From Trachelipus rathkii (lineage: Eukaryota > Arthropoda > Malacostraca > Isopoda > Trachelipodidae), in contig JABUQX010002684.1 of the NCBI GenBank assembly GCA_015478945.1, positions 65,001-129,000 of the forward strand: DNA of 64,000 nt. Reading direction: 5' to 3'. A program made the translations under genes and the position numbers. Shown one piece after another: positions 21,183 to 34,019 of the stretch. A model generated the notes under the pieces. That model had not been told where the DNA came from. It saw nothing but the letters and a program-made list of their open reading frames with translations, and ran no database searches. Position 1 is the first letter of the stretch, and each line of letters opens with the position of its first letter.

Positions 21183-22300
21183 GTGGATTGAATTTACAAT
21201 TTGGGTTTCCTCCTTCTCTTTGCTTACTTATGTCTAGTTTTCTTTCAAATCTTTCAATTTCGGTTGTTGTTGATGGAGCAACTTTTTTTGTCAATAGTGG
21301 TGTTCCTCAGGGTTCTCTCTTATCTCCTCCTTTATTCCTATTTTTCAGTAATGATCTCACCTGCACATCTAACTCTATCCATCCATATGCTGATGATTCG
21401 ACCCCTCACTCTTCAATTAATATCAATTCTACTCCCCCTTTTACCTCTAGAATTGCCTCTCGTCTTAATCTTTCTGATTCTATTCTTGCTGATCTGGATA
21501 GAATTTCCGGGTGGGGGGTCGTCTCAACCTTGTGAAATTCAATTCTTTTAAAACCCAACTTCTACAAATATCCCTCTCTAAGACGCCTTTTAACTTTCCT
21601 ACCTCTTTTAACGGTTCTCTAATCTGTCCTGTTGACAATCTAAACATCCTTGGCCTTAACATAAACAAAAAAATGTCTTGGAAACCTCGCATCACAATGG
21701 TTGCTAAGGCGGCCTCAAAGAAACTGGGAGTTCTGTTTAGATTGCAGGACTTTCTTTCCTCTTCTCAGTTACTCTAGCTATACAAGGGTCTCATCTTCCC
21801 TTGTATAGAGTACTGCTTTCATATCTGAGGGGGGCTTTGGTTTCACCTGGCTTTTGGATAGGGTTGAGTCAAAGGCCAAAAGGCTTATAAACTGTTCTGT
21901 ACTTTCCACTTCACTTGACCCTCTATCTTTGTGGCACAATGTTGGTGCTTTATCTCTTTTCTATAGGTACTGCTGCAGCAGGTGCTCGAGGGAACTTGTT
22001 ACTTGCATACCACCACCTTTAAGATGCCCTCGTAATACAAGGGGTTCTATCTGTGCATGAGTTTTGTGTTGATATTGGTAACTCCAGGCTAGTTCACTGT
22101 GGTGCTTTCCTCTTTCCTGCCACCTATGTTCTGTGGAATTCTCTTCCATTTGTGTTTCCTGCTGAATTTTATCTCCCTCACTCTAACACCTGTGTCTGTG
22201 CTCATCTGCATAATTTACGTTAGTTGGTTAACTTTTGAGTCATTCAGCACCCCCTCCTTGAATAGGGCTCTGCCCGTGAGTGGTGGTGACAACTTATATA
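21183..22300 (+). mobile_element. BS/Jockey-like LINE, RT to 3' end (copy 3)
   Basis: Best preserved RT of the family. The frame at 21,188-21,535 has FGFPPSLCLLMSSFLSN, then VNSGVPQGSLLSPPLFLFF and IHPYADDST, the intact catalytic YADD box. It goes on to RLNLSDSILADLDRISGWG. A one-base shift near 21,515 moves the reading to 21,511-21,777 (GGRLNLVKFNSFKTQLLQIS, LNILGLNINKKMSWKP, KAASKKLGVLFR: RT thumb). After a stop, 21,854-22,060 carries DRVESKAKRLI and GALSLFYRY. The 3' UTR ends in CACCCCCTCCTTGAATAGGG then CTCTGCCCGTGAGTGGTGGT and GACAAC, running straight into TA repeat at 22,300. Confidence 0.9.
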
Positions 22301-22314
22301 TACTGGTATATAGG

Positions 22315-22317
<3 letters not shown>

Positions 22318-22353
<36 letters not shown>

Positions 22354-22401
22354 TAATATATATATATAATATATATATATAAATAATATATATTATATAT
22401 A

Positions 22402-22432
<31 letters not shown>

Positions 22433-22440
22433 GTATATAT
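22318..22440. repeat. (TA)n microsatellite at a LINE 3' end
   Basis: Begins within 20 bases of the end of LINE copy 3 and so fits a tail-derived repeat. Confidence 0.95.
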
Positions 22441-22444
22441 AGGA

Positions 22445-22562
22445 TAAAAGTATCAGTATTAGGTATCTGCAAAAATTTCTGTATCAGTTTTGAAAAAATT
22501 GTGAGTACTTGTATTGGTATCAGTATCAGACTAAAATTTCAGTATCAGTGCAACACTACTGT
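22445..22562 (-). repeat. Isolated hAT-type terminal sequence
   Basis: Read on the minus strand it begins CAGTAGTGTTGCACTGATAC and goes on through repeated TGATAC/GGTATC-type motifs, like the CAGTAGTGTTGCACCGATAC ends of a known hAT type. No matching second end or transposase found nearby. Confidence 0.55.
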
Positions 22563-22837
22563 CAACCCAGAATAATGCTGTCCCGTCTTCGGTCTGGGCT
22601 TCATCCCTCCCTTCAGGAATATAAATAAAGGTTTCATAATGTACCCTCCCCCCTCCTGTCAAAGATGTTCCCTCCCTCACAAATGATGACACAAGACACC
22701 TTATTAAACTGCTCGAACCTTACGGACATCAGATACAACTTTGATACACTCATTCAGACAGATCTATGGACTTGGCCTGCTATAGTGGAACAATATCTCA
22801 GGATCACCCACTTCTCATAGGAGTGGAGTTGAGGGCT

Positions 22838-22840
<3 letters not shown>
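22563..22840. other. Unassigned unique-looking segment
   Basis: Higher GC than its surroundings, with no long frame. A plus-strand [18 protein letters not shown] reading faintly resembles the C-terminal end of some LINE ORF2 proteins; not enough to call. Confidence 0.35.
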
Positions 22841-22918
<78 letters not shown>

Positions 22919-22949
22919 AAATATATATTTTTTATTAATATATATATAT

Positions 22950-22992
<43 letters not shown>

Positions 22993-23001
22993 CTATATAT
23001 G

Positions 23002-23086
<85 letters not shown>

Positions 23087-23097
23087 ATTATATATAT

Positions 23098-23140
<43 letters not shown>
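22841..23140. repeat. (TA)n microsatellite
   Basis: About 300 bases of TA repeat. Frames inside it read Tyr-Ile repeats only. Confidence 0.95.
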
Positions 23141-23143
<3 letters not shown>

Positions 23144-23159
23144 CAAACATGAATATTTT

Positions 23160-24150
23160 AAAGTTGTTAGTATATTTCAAATAAATTGTTTTTCTTATCT
23201 AAGCGTATGTAATATAAAAGTACGACTATCAAAAAAATAATTAAGCCTTATATTATATAGGGGCAATAAAGGGTTAAAAAAAATTGGAACAAATTATTAT
23301 TTTTTTTTTTTATTTAAAATTTAAATCTTTGACAACAGAGTAATTCCCTCCCCTTCATTTACTCCTCCCTCTCTTCATCAGCAACTTTTTCCAATTTGGT
23401 CATGTTGAGAGAACAACACACACTTCAATAAAAATGAGGAAATTTTTATTAGATTTATTTGATCCTTGTACTTTATTTGCTAAAATTCTTTAAAATATTT
23501 TAATTATAGGTACCCAAATGACTTTAGATCCTAATTTTAATCAATTATTTCTCGACACATTGGAACTTGTAACCATTAAATAAATTTTGGGAATAGCAAT
23601 GTGTCTGTTTTTAATTTTATTCCAAGATTCATTTGGTAATACAGGCTTTAAAAAAGATGTGGTTTATCACATTCATTGCACAAGGTTAGAAACAAACTGA
23701 CTAATGAATGCTCATCGACTAAAGAATGCTCATCTCAGGATGCATTTTTCTTTTGATTGTTCCAACAAAATCTCCCCTGATCTATTTCCTTTTTCTCTAC
23801 CAACCTCTGGTGGTCATGTCTTTAGCCTAATAGCCTAGATATTTTGTGGAGAAAGAGAGATCTGCATTTGTTGAATGAAGGTTGGAGATAAAAGTACATT
23901 CGAGTGTTACAAATTGAGTAAATGTAAAGAATCTCTTTAGTTCTCTCAATATTTTTAATTGAAGAATGGGAAAAGACATTTACACATTTTTACAAAGTAT
24001 AAATCAATGAAGCAAAAAAAAAAAAAAGAAAACAACAGTTTTGACTATAAGGCCTACATTTATATAGGCTATATTTTATCTTCATCATTTAGAAAAAATT
24101 TAGGACCATTTAATAAAGATTAGTATAAACATTTTTATTGTTTTATCAAA
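23160..24150. other. Unassigned AT-rich DNA upstream of the exon pair
   Basis: No element or exon recognised. It ends in a pyrimidine-rich stretch and ATCAAACAG at 24,143-24,151, a possible 3' splice site for the first exon. Confidence 0.4.
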
Positions 24151-24151
24151 C

Positions 24152-24327
24152 AGGAAAGGCTTTGTCGCGTTGAGATATTTTAACAAAGTAAATTTTGAAT
24201 TGATTATTATGGATATTAAGAATGAGAGGGAAATTAAGGATGAACCCTTAGAAAGTTCAGAAGATTTCAGAAACAATGACCAAAACTTTGAACAGGATTT
24301 ATTGTTGGAAGAAGTTCCGGTAAGGAG

Positions 24328-24402
<75 letters not shown>

Positions 24403-24578
24403 GTTGTTACAATAAAATATCATTTACAAATTTATCTTTTCCACAGAAAGAAATAATTTACCCACAAATATATGTCAAAGATGGGATTGAGATAAAAAAT
24501 GAGTCGTTGAGTTTTAAGGAAGAATATTTGGAGACTGATCAAAATATTGAACAAATTTCTCAATTAGAAGAAAGTCTG
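24152..24578 (+). CDS. Host-gene candidate: two duplicated acidic exons (partial gene)
   Basis: Two exons with good splice signals. Exon A starts after ATCAAACAG (24,151), has its likely initiator ATG at 24,209 (context TTATTATGG) and ends at 24,319 before GTAAGG. Exon B follows TTTTCCACAG at 24,447 and ends at 24,578 before GTAAGAAT. From the ATG, exon A has 37 codons and exon B has 44, both phase 0. Both encode the same pattern: EIK(D/N)E-L, then E(D/E)(F/Y), DQN(F/I)EQ, LEE. Thus exon B looks like a duplicate of exon A. IKDE and IKNE fit the SUMO consensus (hydrophobic-K-x-E). Short acidic exons of this kind occur before C2H2 or BED zinc fingers in arthropod nuclear proteins, but no finger exon is visible here. 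The intron holds a (TTA)n repeat. Function unknown. Confidence 0.6.
24330..24403. repeat. (TTA)n microsatellite in intron
   Basis: Uninterrupted TTA trinucleotide repeat, about 24 units, between the two exons. Frames through it give poly-Leu (plus) or poly-Asn (minus) and are not coding. Confidence 0.95.
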
Positions 24579-24579
24579 G

Positions 24580-25390
24580 TAAGAATAGAGAATTTAAATG
24601 TTGTTTTATTTGTGTTTCATATGAATTTGATTGATTCTCGTGTGAAATTTATTTTCATAAATTATTTTATCACTAGTGTGACAAAATTTTCTGTGACTTT
24701 TGTTGAGATCCAAGTTACAATGGTCACAATTTTGGGAGGTTACTTAACCATTTCTTTGAAATCCTATAACTTCCTTCTGTTTCAAGATAAGACCCTTTTG
24801 AAATCAGCAATGAGAGATAATTCAAGAGATTCTGAAATCAATTTGTAAAAGTTTATTACTTTTTTTTCATCAATTTTTTTCCACGAAACCATATTTCCTC
24901 ATAGTTCAAACCTCTTACTGCATGAAATACCTTTCCTGCCCTTCTGGACCATGAGGTGTGACCTTCTAAGGCTTATTGAGAAATCTTAGTTATTTAAGAA
25001 ACATAAATTAAAATTAGTTACAATAATACATAAGATGTAGTTCGTGAAGTCATATAAAATAATTATTAGTTAATGATAAAGCATCATGCCGAATATAAAC
25101 AAAATATTTTAAATATCACACACTCAAATGTACAAAACACATACAAAAATGAAAATAAATATTAACATGTTTTTTTAAAATGTATCTTCATACTAATTAC
25201 ACGTTTTGTTTACAGTTTTAGTTAGTGTTTCCAGAATTTTTCGTTCGTATTTCAGTCAGTCAGTAATTTAATCCTAGTTGTGTTGCATATGCATGTGTGT
25301 GTTTGTTTATTGATATGTGCTTTTTCCTTTGATTAGTTTGATGCCCTCCTTGTTGCCATCAATAATTTATCTTGTATATTTTATTTTCCA
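24580..25390. other. Intron or intergenic AT-rich DNA
   Basis: No further exon of the duplicated type was found. Ends in TTTTATTTTCCAG (25,380-25,392), a possible splice acceptor just before the next relic. Confidence 0.4.
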
Positions 25391-25394
25391 GTCC

Positions 25395-27035
25395 ACCATG
25401 TCTAAAAGAGTTAAAAAAAAAACTGTGCAAGAAGTACTGTAAATAGTTTTTAATGATGAATGTGAATTACAATTTTTTGTGCTATTTAATAGTGGTAAAA
25501 TGAATTGCTTGTTCTGTAATACCTTAATTTCTACAATAAAGAAACACAATGCACACCAGCACTATGTTACTCATAAGGACTATAAATATGCGAAATAAGA
25601 GGATGAGGCTCAAAGGATTGCACTGAATAAATTAAAATTAGGAAAGCGTAAACAAAAACAATTATTCCATTCAATGTTAGGACTACTATGACTGATGCAA
25701 GCTATAAAGTAGCATATTTGCTTGGAAAAAACGTGAACCATTTAGTGATGCAGAACTTATAAAGGATTGCATTGTTGAAGATAAAGTTGATAAATATAAA
25801 GACGTATCTCTTAAGAAGAACTAATACAGATCAGCAGCATAAGTTAGCGCACAATGTACCTCGACAACTTCAAAAAATAATTAAAAATGAAAATGTTTAT
25901 TACTCGATAGCTTTGGATGAATCGCAGATAAATGTTGCGATATTGGATTAAATTTTACTAATTTGGTGAGCATTTGTACAAACGGTGCTCCTCTATGACT
26001 GGGAATAACAAAGGATTTATTGCATATTTTAAGAAAACTCACAGACCCAAATGTACAAATTTCTTTTCATTGTGTGTGCCAAATCTGACGTTTTAAATGA
26101 CACATTGAAAAAAAGTTATGGGTATTGTGAATTGTATTCGGGCAAATGCAACAAGTCATCAATGGCTTTCAAGTATGCTCATGATGGATGAAATATATTT
26201 TCATTGTAGATTTGCCCTATAATTTAAAAGTGTATTGGTTATCACAAGGACTAGTATTAGACTAAATTTTATATCTGCGAGGGCAAATAATTGACTTTTT
26301 TAAAGGTAACAAACAATCAACATTGTAAATTCCCAGATATTAATTTTCTCTTAGATATTGCCTTTGTGATATAATGTCATAGCAAAATTAATTACATATT
26401 TCGCTGCAGGGTTTAGCTAAATTTATATGTGTGAAAAGATCTGGCATTTAGAAAGAAATAATAATTTTTCAAAACTTTTCTTGCTCAGTCAAAACTTTCA
26501 GAACATTTTCCCCAGTTAACAAAAATAATTAATTAGTGAAAACAAAGAGTATCATAGTGAATCTTTTATGATATAGGTACGAATTTATCGTAGACTCGTT
26601 AATCAATAAATACAATGAAAGATTTATTGATTGTGAAAAGCATGATATCACCTTCAAACTGGCTTTTCAATTTCACTTAGTTGATTTATCAAAGGAAATT
26701 GAAGAGTTACAAGTTAAGCTTATTGATTGTCGGAAGATAACATCCTAAAATCTTTGTTTGAAATTAAAGAAAATCCTCTTAAAATTTGGAAAAATGCTGT
26801 AGAATACTCTCTCCTTCGGGAACATGCAGGCTGATATTTCATGCTTTTCAACGACACTGATTTGAATTAACATTCTCATAGTTAACACAAATCAAGAATT
26901 TATTGAGAAATCAAATGACAGGTGAGCATCTGGAGGACCAATTAAAACTTAAAACCTCCATGTTGGAACCAGATATCACAATGTATTAGCAGAAGCAATC
27001 TCGGAGAAGTCATTAAAATATTAAAATGATAGGTA
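25395..27035 (+). pseudogene. hAT-like relic, GTF2IRD2/ZBED type
   Basis: Plus-strand reading, broken in many places. It starts after a good acceptor with MSKRVKKKTVQEVL. Then comes FFVLFNSGKMNCLFCNTLIS followed by KHNAHQHYVTHKDY (25,465-25,590), a BED-like zinc finger with C-x2-C and H-x5-H. Then KLKLGKRKQKQLFHSM, SYKVAYLLGKNVN (like the 'SFKVAW-LAK--KPF' block), YYSIALDESQ (catalytic-region 'FSLALDESTD'), LAFQFHLVDLSKEIEELQ (26,660-26,720) and a GEHLEDQLKLKTSMLEPDI-like C-terminal block near 26,930-26,990. Order and content fit the GTF2I-repeat-domain-protein-2-like hAT group. The position right after a splice acceptor near the exon pair leaves a fused or domesticated origin possible, but the stops make it a pseudogene as read. 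Confidence 0.75.
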
Positions 27036-27356
27036 AATACATAGATAATTAAAGATATAATTAATCTTAAAATGGTTGTATATTTCCTGATAGGTATTAG
27101 TTTAAAGGAATATTAACAAAGGTATTAGTTTAAAGGAATATTAACAAAAGATTCTTATCTTATTATTTTTAAAAAAATTGTCACATTTATTATCTGTGGC
27201 CTCACTTCTGGTGCAAATTTCAATATGGCCTCATCCGTAAAAAGGTTCCCCTTCCGTTTTTAAACCTATAGTTCTAAGCCAGGGAGTTACGTCTTCCATC
27301 TTTCTAATAACATCCATAGTTTTTTATCTTTTATTATTATTATTATTATTATCATC

Positions 27357-27440
27357 ATCTTCCTCCTATCCCCAGATTGGGTGTGAGGTGCGTAGCCTTC
27401 ACCAGAGCAGAAAAGTAGTAGAAGAGCATCACGCAAGTCG
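27357..27440. repeat. Short dispersed repeat, copy B
   Basis: Matches 3,148-3,235 in the same orientation. Preceded by an (ATT)n/(ATC)n tract at 27,330-27,357. A run of C residues follows at about 27,452. The minus-strand frame at 27,287-27,556 through it has no recognised domain. Confidence 0.55.
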
Positions 27441-27559
27441 AAAAGAAAGACCCCCCCCCCCCTTTCTCTGTCTACTAGTACCCCAGTAAGAAACAATGCA
27501 ATCAGAAAACTACACAATGAAGCTGCGAAGCCTGCACGACCATCGTAATTCGCCAATGG

Positions 27560-29460
27560 TTTTTCACCCGGTAAGCCTTAATCACTTCAAACGAAAACCA
27601 CAGAGCTCCAAGATGCGCACCATTCTTTCTTGCCTTTGCTAAACTTTTATTCCTGTATCGGTACCTTTGCACGATCTAATCCCGCCCAGCCCAGCATCTC
27701 CAAATACTAATCATCCAGCCTATACATCCTAACCAACTGACTATCATCCATCCTTTCCATATGCATCTACAATCCATCTTCACACTGATACCTTCATCAC
27801 CACACAACTCCATGTGTCTATCTATTTATAATCTCACCAACATACCAAAGACCTGTGCCGCCCTTCTGACTCCACAAAATTTGTTCACCCAGACTATAAG
27901 CCTACTAATATAACAATACAGGTAACAACATACCCTATGCAGCCCAAACCCACTCCTTTTCTATAATACATCCACGCTCAAGAATTTATAGGTGAGAATT
28001 AATTAAACAGTCCTCCACATTTATAGTTCATACTACATTCTCCATCATCCTGCTCTTTTTCTAACCACCAGAACATAAGAAGATTTTAACTTGAGATATC
28101 ACACTGGCACCACTAATACACTTCTGAATTTCTTTCACTCAACATAACTACCTGAGATTATGAATTACTAACTCTACTTTTTTCAGCTAAATTCTGGCTC
28201 AATCTTTCAGCAACCCCCTTTCTATGTCACCATATATATCTGTAATATCTATATAATAAGGAGTTATCATAAGCAACAGTCCACTTATCCAACACACCCA
28301 CATTTAATTTTTCTTCCTTTTCTTCTTCCTGCAACTATCTCGCATATTGTTTAACTCATTATAACTCAACTAAGATATAATATAATAATGCCCGCCTCTC
28401 TCTCTATGCTTCCAAATGTCATCCAACATGAATTGTAGTAATGCTTTTTATTCTTAGTTTTCTTTACAAAAGGGAGTTTCATAATCCATCAATGAGTGAT
28501 GATCTATCCTTCATGTAGCCTATCATCAAATCATCCACTATATATCAACAACGCTCTCACTAAGATTTACTGGTTAACTATCATATTACTGATAAACTAT
28601 GTAACTAATAAATCAGCCAATTTTAAGCTGAAATTTATCAATAAAACATGATCTGCAATCCTCTACTACTATAATAATTCTTCTTAGCCTCTCTTCCAAG
28701 AAACTAAAGTCTAAAAATTTCAATCACTATATATCTTCACCCACAACTAATTCCGAGATATTTTAAAAGTTACCCCATATTATACTACAAACTTCTCTAA
28801 TCTTAACTGAGTACCCAATGCTATAAATGTTATTTCTACAACTCAATCACTAATCACACATCACCTGTCAATAACTTGGTATTTCAGTTGTTAGCTAGAG
28901 TAAGGTTATTTAACCACAGCAATTTGTCTCCATCATGTATGAGATAATCACTGGGCCTAACTTGTCCTGATTCACCCCACCATAAAAATTAATAGAAGGT
29001 CACCAATAAACATTCTTATTTTTATGTATTATTATTGACACTTCATAAAGAATAGTTTGACCCGAAAATAATCAATTTTATTTTTACTGCAGCTTCGATA
29101 AATGACTCACCATTGGACCAGGTTTAGGCGGGAACAAAAACACTCCATAGAGAAATGAGAATATCACGGTTGTTCTCTTATCTATCATCCTTTCATTTTG
29201 CTCATTATAGCTAATTTTAATATAAAACAAAAGACTATATTATAAAATTAAAATAAAATTAAATTTATACACAAATATAAGACCTGGATGAGATGCCCAC
29301 CCAAACTCCATCATCCCTAATAGTAAGTTTCTGAATGAGTTTCAGCCTCAAATAATTCAACTATTATTAGTAGAATTACATATTATTATTTGTGCTTATG
29401 ACTTACTATGGGCCCATGATTTTCAGAAAAAAAATTCCAAAGTGTATTAGGGAAAGGGGG
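27560..29460. other. Unassigned stretch, C/A/T-rich
   Basis: No open frame, element end or RNA recognised over 1.9 kb. Base use (many CA, TC and few G on the plus strand) differs from neighbours, and possible homology may be hidden by sequence error. Confidence 0.4.
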
Positions 29461-29494
29461 GTTGGAAGATGAAGTTTCCCAATCACCTCCCATA

Positions 29495-29547
29495 TATATA
29501 TACCTATGATATAAAAGTAAAATATATAATATATTATATGGGTGGAG

Positions 29548-29583
<36 letters not shown>

Positions 29584-29617
29584 GCAGAGGAGCAGAAAGA
29601 TATATATATATATATAC

Positions 29618-29680
<63 letters not shown>
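29495..29680. repeat. (TA)n blocks
   Basis: Three TA blocks separated by GTAGCAGAGGAGCAGAAAG and ACTAC. The next 550 bases (29,681-30,230) are unassigned AT-rich DNA ending in poly-T. Confidence 0.9.
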
Positions 29681-30450
29681 ATAGATTTTTTGTGATTATC
29701 TTAGCTATTCTGCTCGATTAGTTATAATTGTAATCATATATAAATATCTAAGACAGGTTAGACAGTCAGATAGTTACTAATGTGAAATAAAATTGGGAAA
29801 TGTGATTCATTCACTGACTTAATTCAACTTAATGCCAAAAACAGTTTTATACTTTATTGTAACATGTCAGTCTCCCGTCAAGTTGTATGATATCATTATC
29901 ATACTAAACAGCTTATAGTTAGCATAGTAATAAACTTCCAGAATTTTAGTTAATTGAAAAGTTTATTTAGTAATTTTAATAATGGAATCTAGTTATTATC
30001 TTTTAGTCAATAAAATTTAAAGATATATTCATTTGTACTTTTGTATGAAATTTTAAGAAATTTTATTTCATCACCCAAAGTTGCTTAGCATAAAGATTTG
30101 TTAAATTGAATAAATGCAACTAGTCTACTAATAATAAAACACAAAAAGAAAATATTGAATATTATGATTTTTTAACAAAATATCCAAAACATTATAATGT
30201 TTAAATGTAATCCTTAAAGCAAACTGCAACTTTTTTTTTTTTTTTCTTTAGGGTTTTTAATGCAAACCTTGTGCAAAAGAAGGGCAACCTCTACTCTCCT
30301 TCCATCATCCACACTTCTACACCTTCACCTCCAGTAATGTTTTTCAAGAACCCTATCCATACACAATGAGTAACTAATGAGATATTATCAGATCCAGCGC
30401 CTCACGCCATTATGTTATGAACCACCACACTGTCCCACTATCTGAGGCTA

Positions 30451-30858
30451 TCAGACAAATAGGGAATACACACCTTTCAAAGTCTGCATTGACAACATAA
30501 CACCAATGTCTGCCATGATTCCTATTAATCCACATCTATCTGTACAAGGCAACTGATACCAATATATCCTGATTCTTTCTTCCACTTCTTCCACCTGATT
30601 GAGCTGAACAAATCCTGAACCAGACCTGTTACTAACTAGAGATTTTTTACGAACATAGTCTCCCGAAACACCGATACTTCCTTTTCTGAACGCCAAATAT
30701 ACCAAAAGATTCCTTCTGTTTATACAAATCAATAACCACTCTAGGCAAAAACTGATGATGGCTAAACTGCCAGAGTTCCCATTATCCCTTATCCTCTGCA
30801 GGTAATAATGCCCGCCCATAATCCTCAGAACCAGCATAAACGCTGACAAAACTTCCAA
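30451..30858 (-). other. Unrecognised 135-codon open frame
   Basis: Open for 135 codons on the minus strand, longer than its surroundings and not simple repeat. Starts MEVLSAFMLVLRIMGGHYYL, has a basic middle and ends KGVYSLFV. I recognise no domain. No splice or element context supports it, and the region's sequence quality may be poor. It could be a fragment of a LINE ORF or chance. Confidence 0.25.
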
Positions 30859-30869
30859 ATCATCAACCA

Positions 30870-32280
30870 GTCATCCGTCTGCTTTTGATCTTTTCACACC
30901 AAAGAACACATCCATGCCCAATTCATTATCTATCAAAATCAATACCTTCTACTGATGACTCTCTCCAAATACCTCCTTTTTCCTTCTGTAAACATCAACC
31001 ACATAAGATCTACTATCACCTTCACACAACACTGCAGATCATGTCTCCAGTCTCTTCAATCATCCAAACAGCCATAATAAACACCTATCTATTTGGCAGA
31101 TTCCTTTATTCTGATTCTAACCTTCAGCCCTTCCAGCAAGAGCCCAGTTCTCACAAGTCTCATTCACCTCCTTCCAAACTGTTATCTATCTCTTTCCTCC
31201 AGTAATCATAGTATTTTTCCTACAAAATTCCGACTTCTTCTCTTAACTCATTATATTTAGTATACCAACTGTCGCCTTCTTTTGTCTAAGTTTGAACGCC
31301 ATCCACATCAAAGAATATCTATTTTTCTAATCACATAACTTTAATACATAAACATGTCTTCAGCTGTCTGACTATCTATAAACATCATCAACAATCATAT
31401 TCAACGACTATATTTAAACTTAATATTTTCTGTCACCTATCAAACTAACCTCAATCTCAACTTCCATCCTTCTTAATGTCTTCCCAATAATACACAACAT
31501 TATTGTTTCATATTATTATTATTATTAGGATCAACCGATATTTTTTTTTTGCTCTGAAACACATATTTATTATTATTATTTGTACTTTGTTTGTAAGAAC
31601 TTTAGCTGAGTTTTAAATTTGTAAATTTTTTAAATTATTATACTGATAAATAAAAATTTAAGCATTTTTCTTTATTATGTTGTAGACTAACATTAGTGAT
31701 GTAGACGCATGATACCATTAACCATTGATTAAATATAAAGGCAAAAGTTTTTTTAACAACGTAGGGTAACTGTAATCGTCAAATATATAAGAACCCAGAA
31801 CTTAATTCGAAGTCTCTAAGGTTTGAATTGGAAAGTCTTCAGTTTATGGAATGTACCTTATAGAATTTAGAAGTGATAGTATCGATGGTGGACGCATGAA
31901 TGTAAAACGAAGCCTGAATCGTCCGTCCTGCAGCAGCAGACCACGACAGACAACAGCATCAAAATATGTTTGGAGAGGTAAAGAAGACTGAATATCATAC
32001 ATCCAAACGATCATTTCAGCTGCAAATTCTTATGTGCCATGTGCCAATTTTTCACTCAATGTTTGAGGATGGATGGTTGGTACTTACACCCTTTGAAGGA
32101 GGAGGATGAAAAAATTATTAAATATTCTGAGGCACAATGAATGAATCAAAAGAAGGCTACAAAATATGTAACAAACCATCAATGATTTAAACAAAGTAAT
32201 GAGATACATACAACTGGTATATCAATAGATAGGCAGACAACTGTCCCCAACTATCCATATATAATGTTTTCTTTGTACAG
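30870..32280. other. Unassigned DNA
   Basis: No recognised gene. Short frames are C/T-rich. A stretch at 31,860-32,160 has higher complexity and a few short open readings but no family match. Confidence 0.4.
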
Positions 32281-32282
32281 AG

Positions 32283-33390
<1,108 letters not shown>

Positions 33391-33519
33391 CTACCCAACA
33401 CCAACCTGATGATACTTAGGCTCTTTTTTTCTACTTTCAAACACATTTCGGATGTTACTCTGATCGAAAATCTTTCTAGGTGAGCAATCATGCTAGGTTT
33501 AATTTTTCCTAACCCCCAT

Positions 33520-34010
33520 CACTACTTGTACCACCACCACTACTTCTTCCATGTTCCACATTCTCTGGATTTGGTGTTTGAAGATCTGATTCTTAAGACA
33601 TTTATATTTTACTTGTGGATTTAGGTCTTTAACTTGTTTTATTAATAATATCTGCACTTACTTTCCTTCATTTTCCCATTTGTACAAAGGCTCACTTGTC
33701 TAGTCTGAATTCCATTTTTATAAAATGTGAATTTTTTTTATCTATCTTAACTTGCCTTTTAGTTTCTTCTTTGTTTGGTGAGTTTAGTTTTAGATCGTCT
33801 GTATAGAACAGGTGCGTTATCTGTTTAGTTTTTTTTCATTCCTTGGGTTTATTCTGTATCCATTGGTATGGTTGTTGCTCAGGGGATTCAGTGCTTGTAC
33901 AAACAATGGAGAGGATATTGAAACACCATGGAATAATCCCCTTTTAATTTTAGTTTCATTTCAACTTTTTGTTCCTTTGCATTGATGTTATGAATCCTCA
34001 TAATTTTTTC
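33520..34010 (-). pseudogene. LINE reverse transcriptase fragment (R2-like, tentative)
   Basis: Minus-strand broken reading: SSPLFVQALNPLSNN (33,880-33,950), matching 'GDSLSPLLF--ALNPLS'. Then, after a shift, ITHLFYTDDLKLNSPNKEE (33,775-33,840), with the catalytic Y-T-D-D followed by LKL. Then an FRLDK-AF and V-YK-L stretch, like 'FGLDKCA...YKYLGI' of the thumb. The LNPLS and YxDDLKL pattern is distinct from the BS-like copies and resembles proteins often labelled type R2; clade is tentative. Confidence 0.6.
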
Positions 34011-34019
34011 TAGCCAAAA

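Noticed and set aside
22999..23184. Tyr-Ile-rich open frames in TA repeats (also 3,016-3,231, 4,486-4,755, 22,215-22,472, 29,469-29,681, 32,503-32,727, 57,784-58,338)
   Set aside because: They are translations of (TA)n in either direction; no non-repeat coding content.
24100..24423. Poly-Asn (minus) and poly-Leu (plus) proteins
   Set aside because: Translation of the (TTA)n intronic microsatellite.
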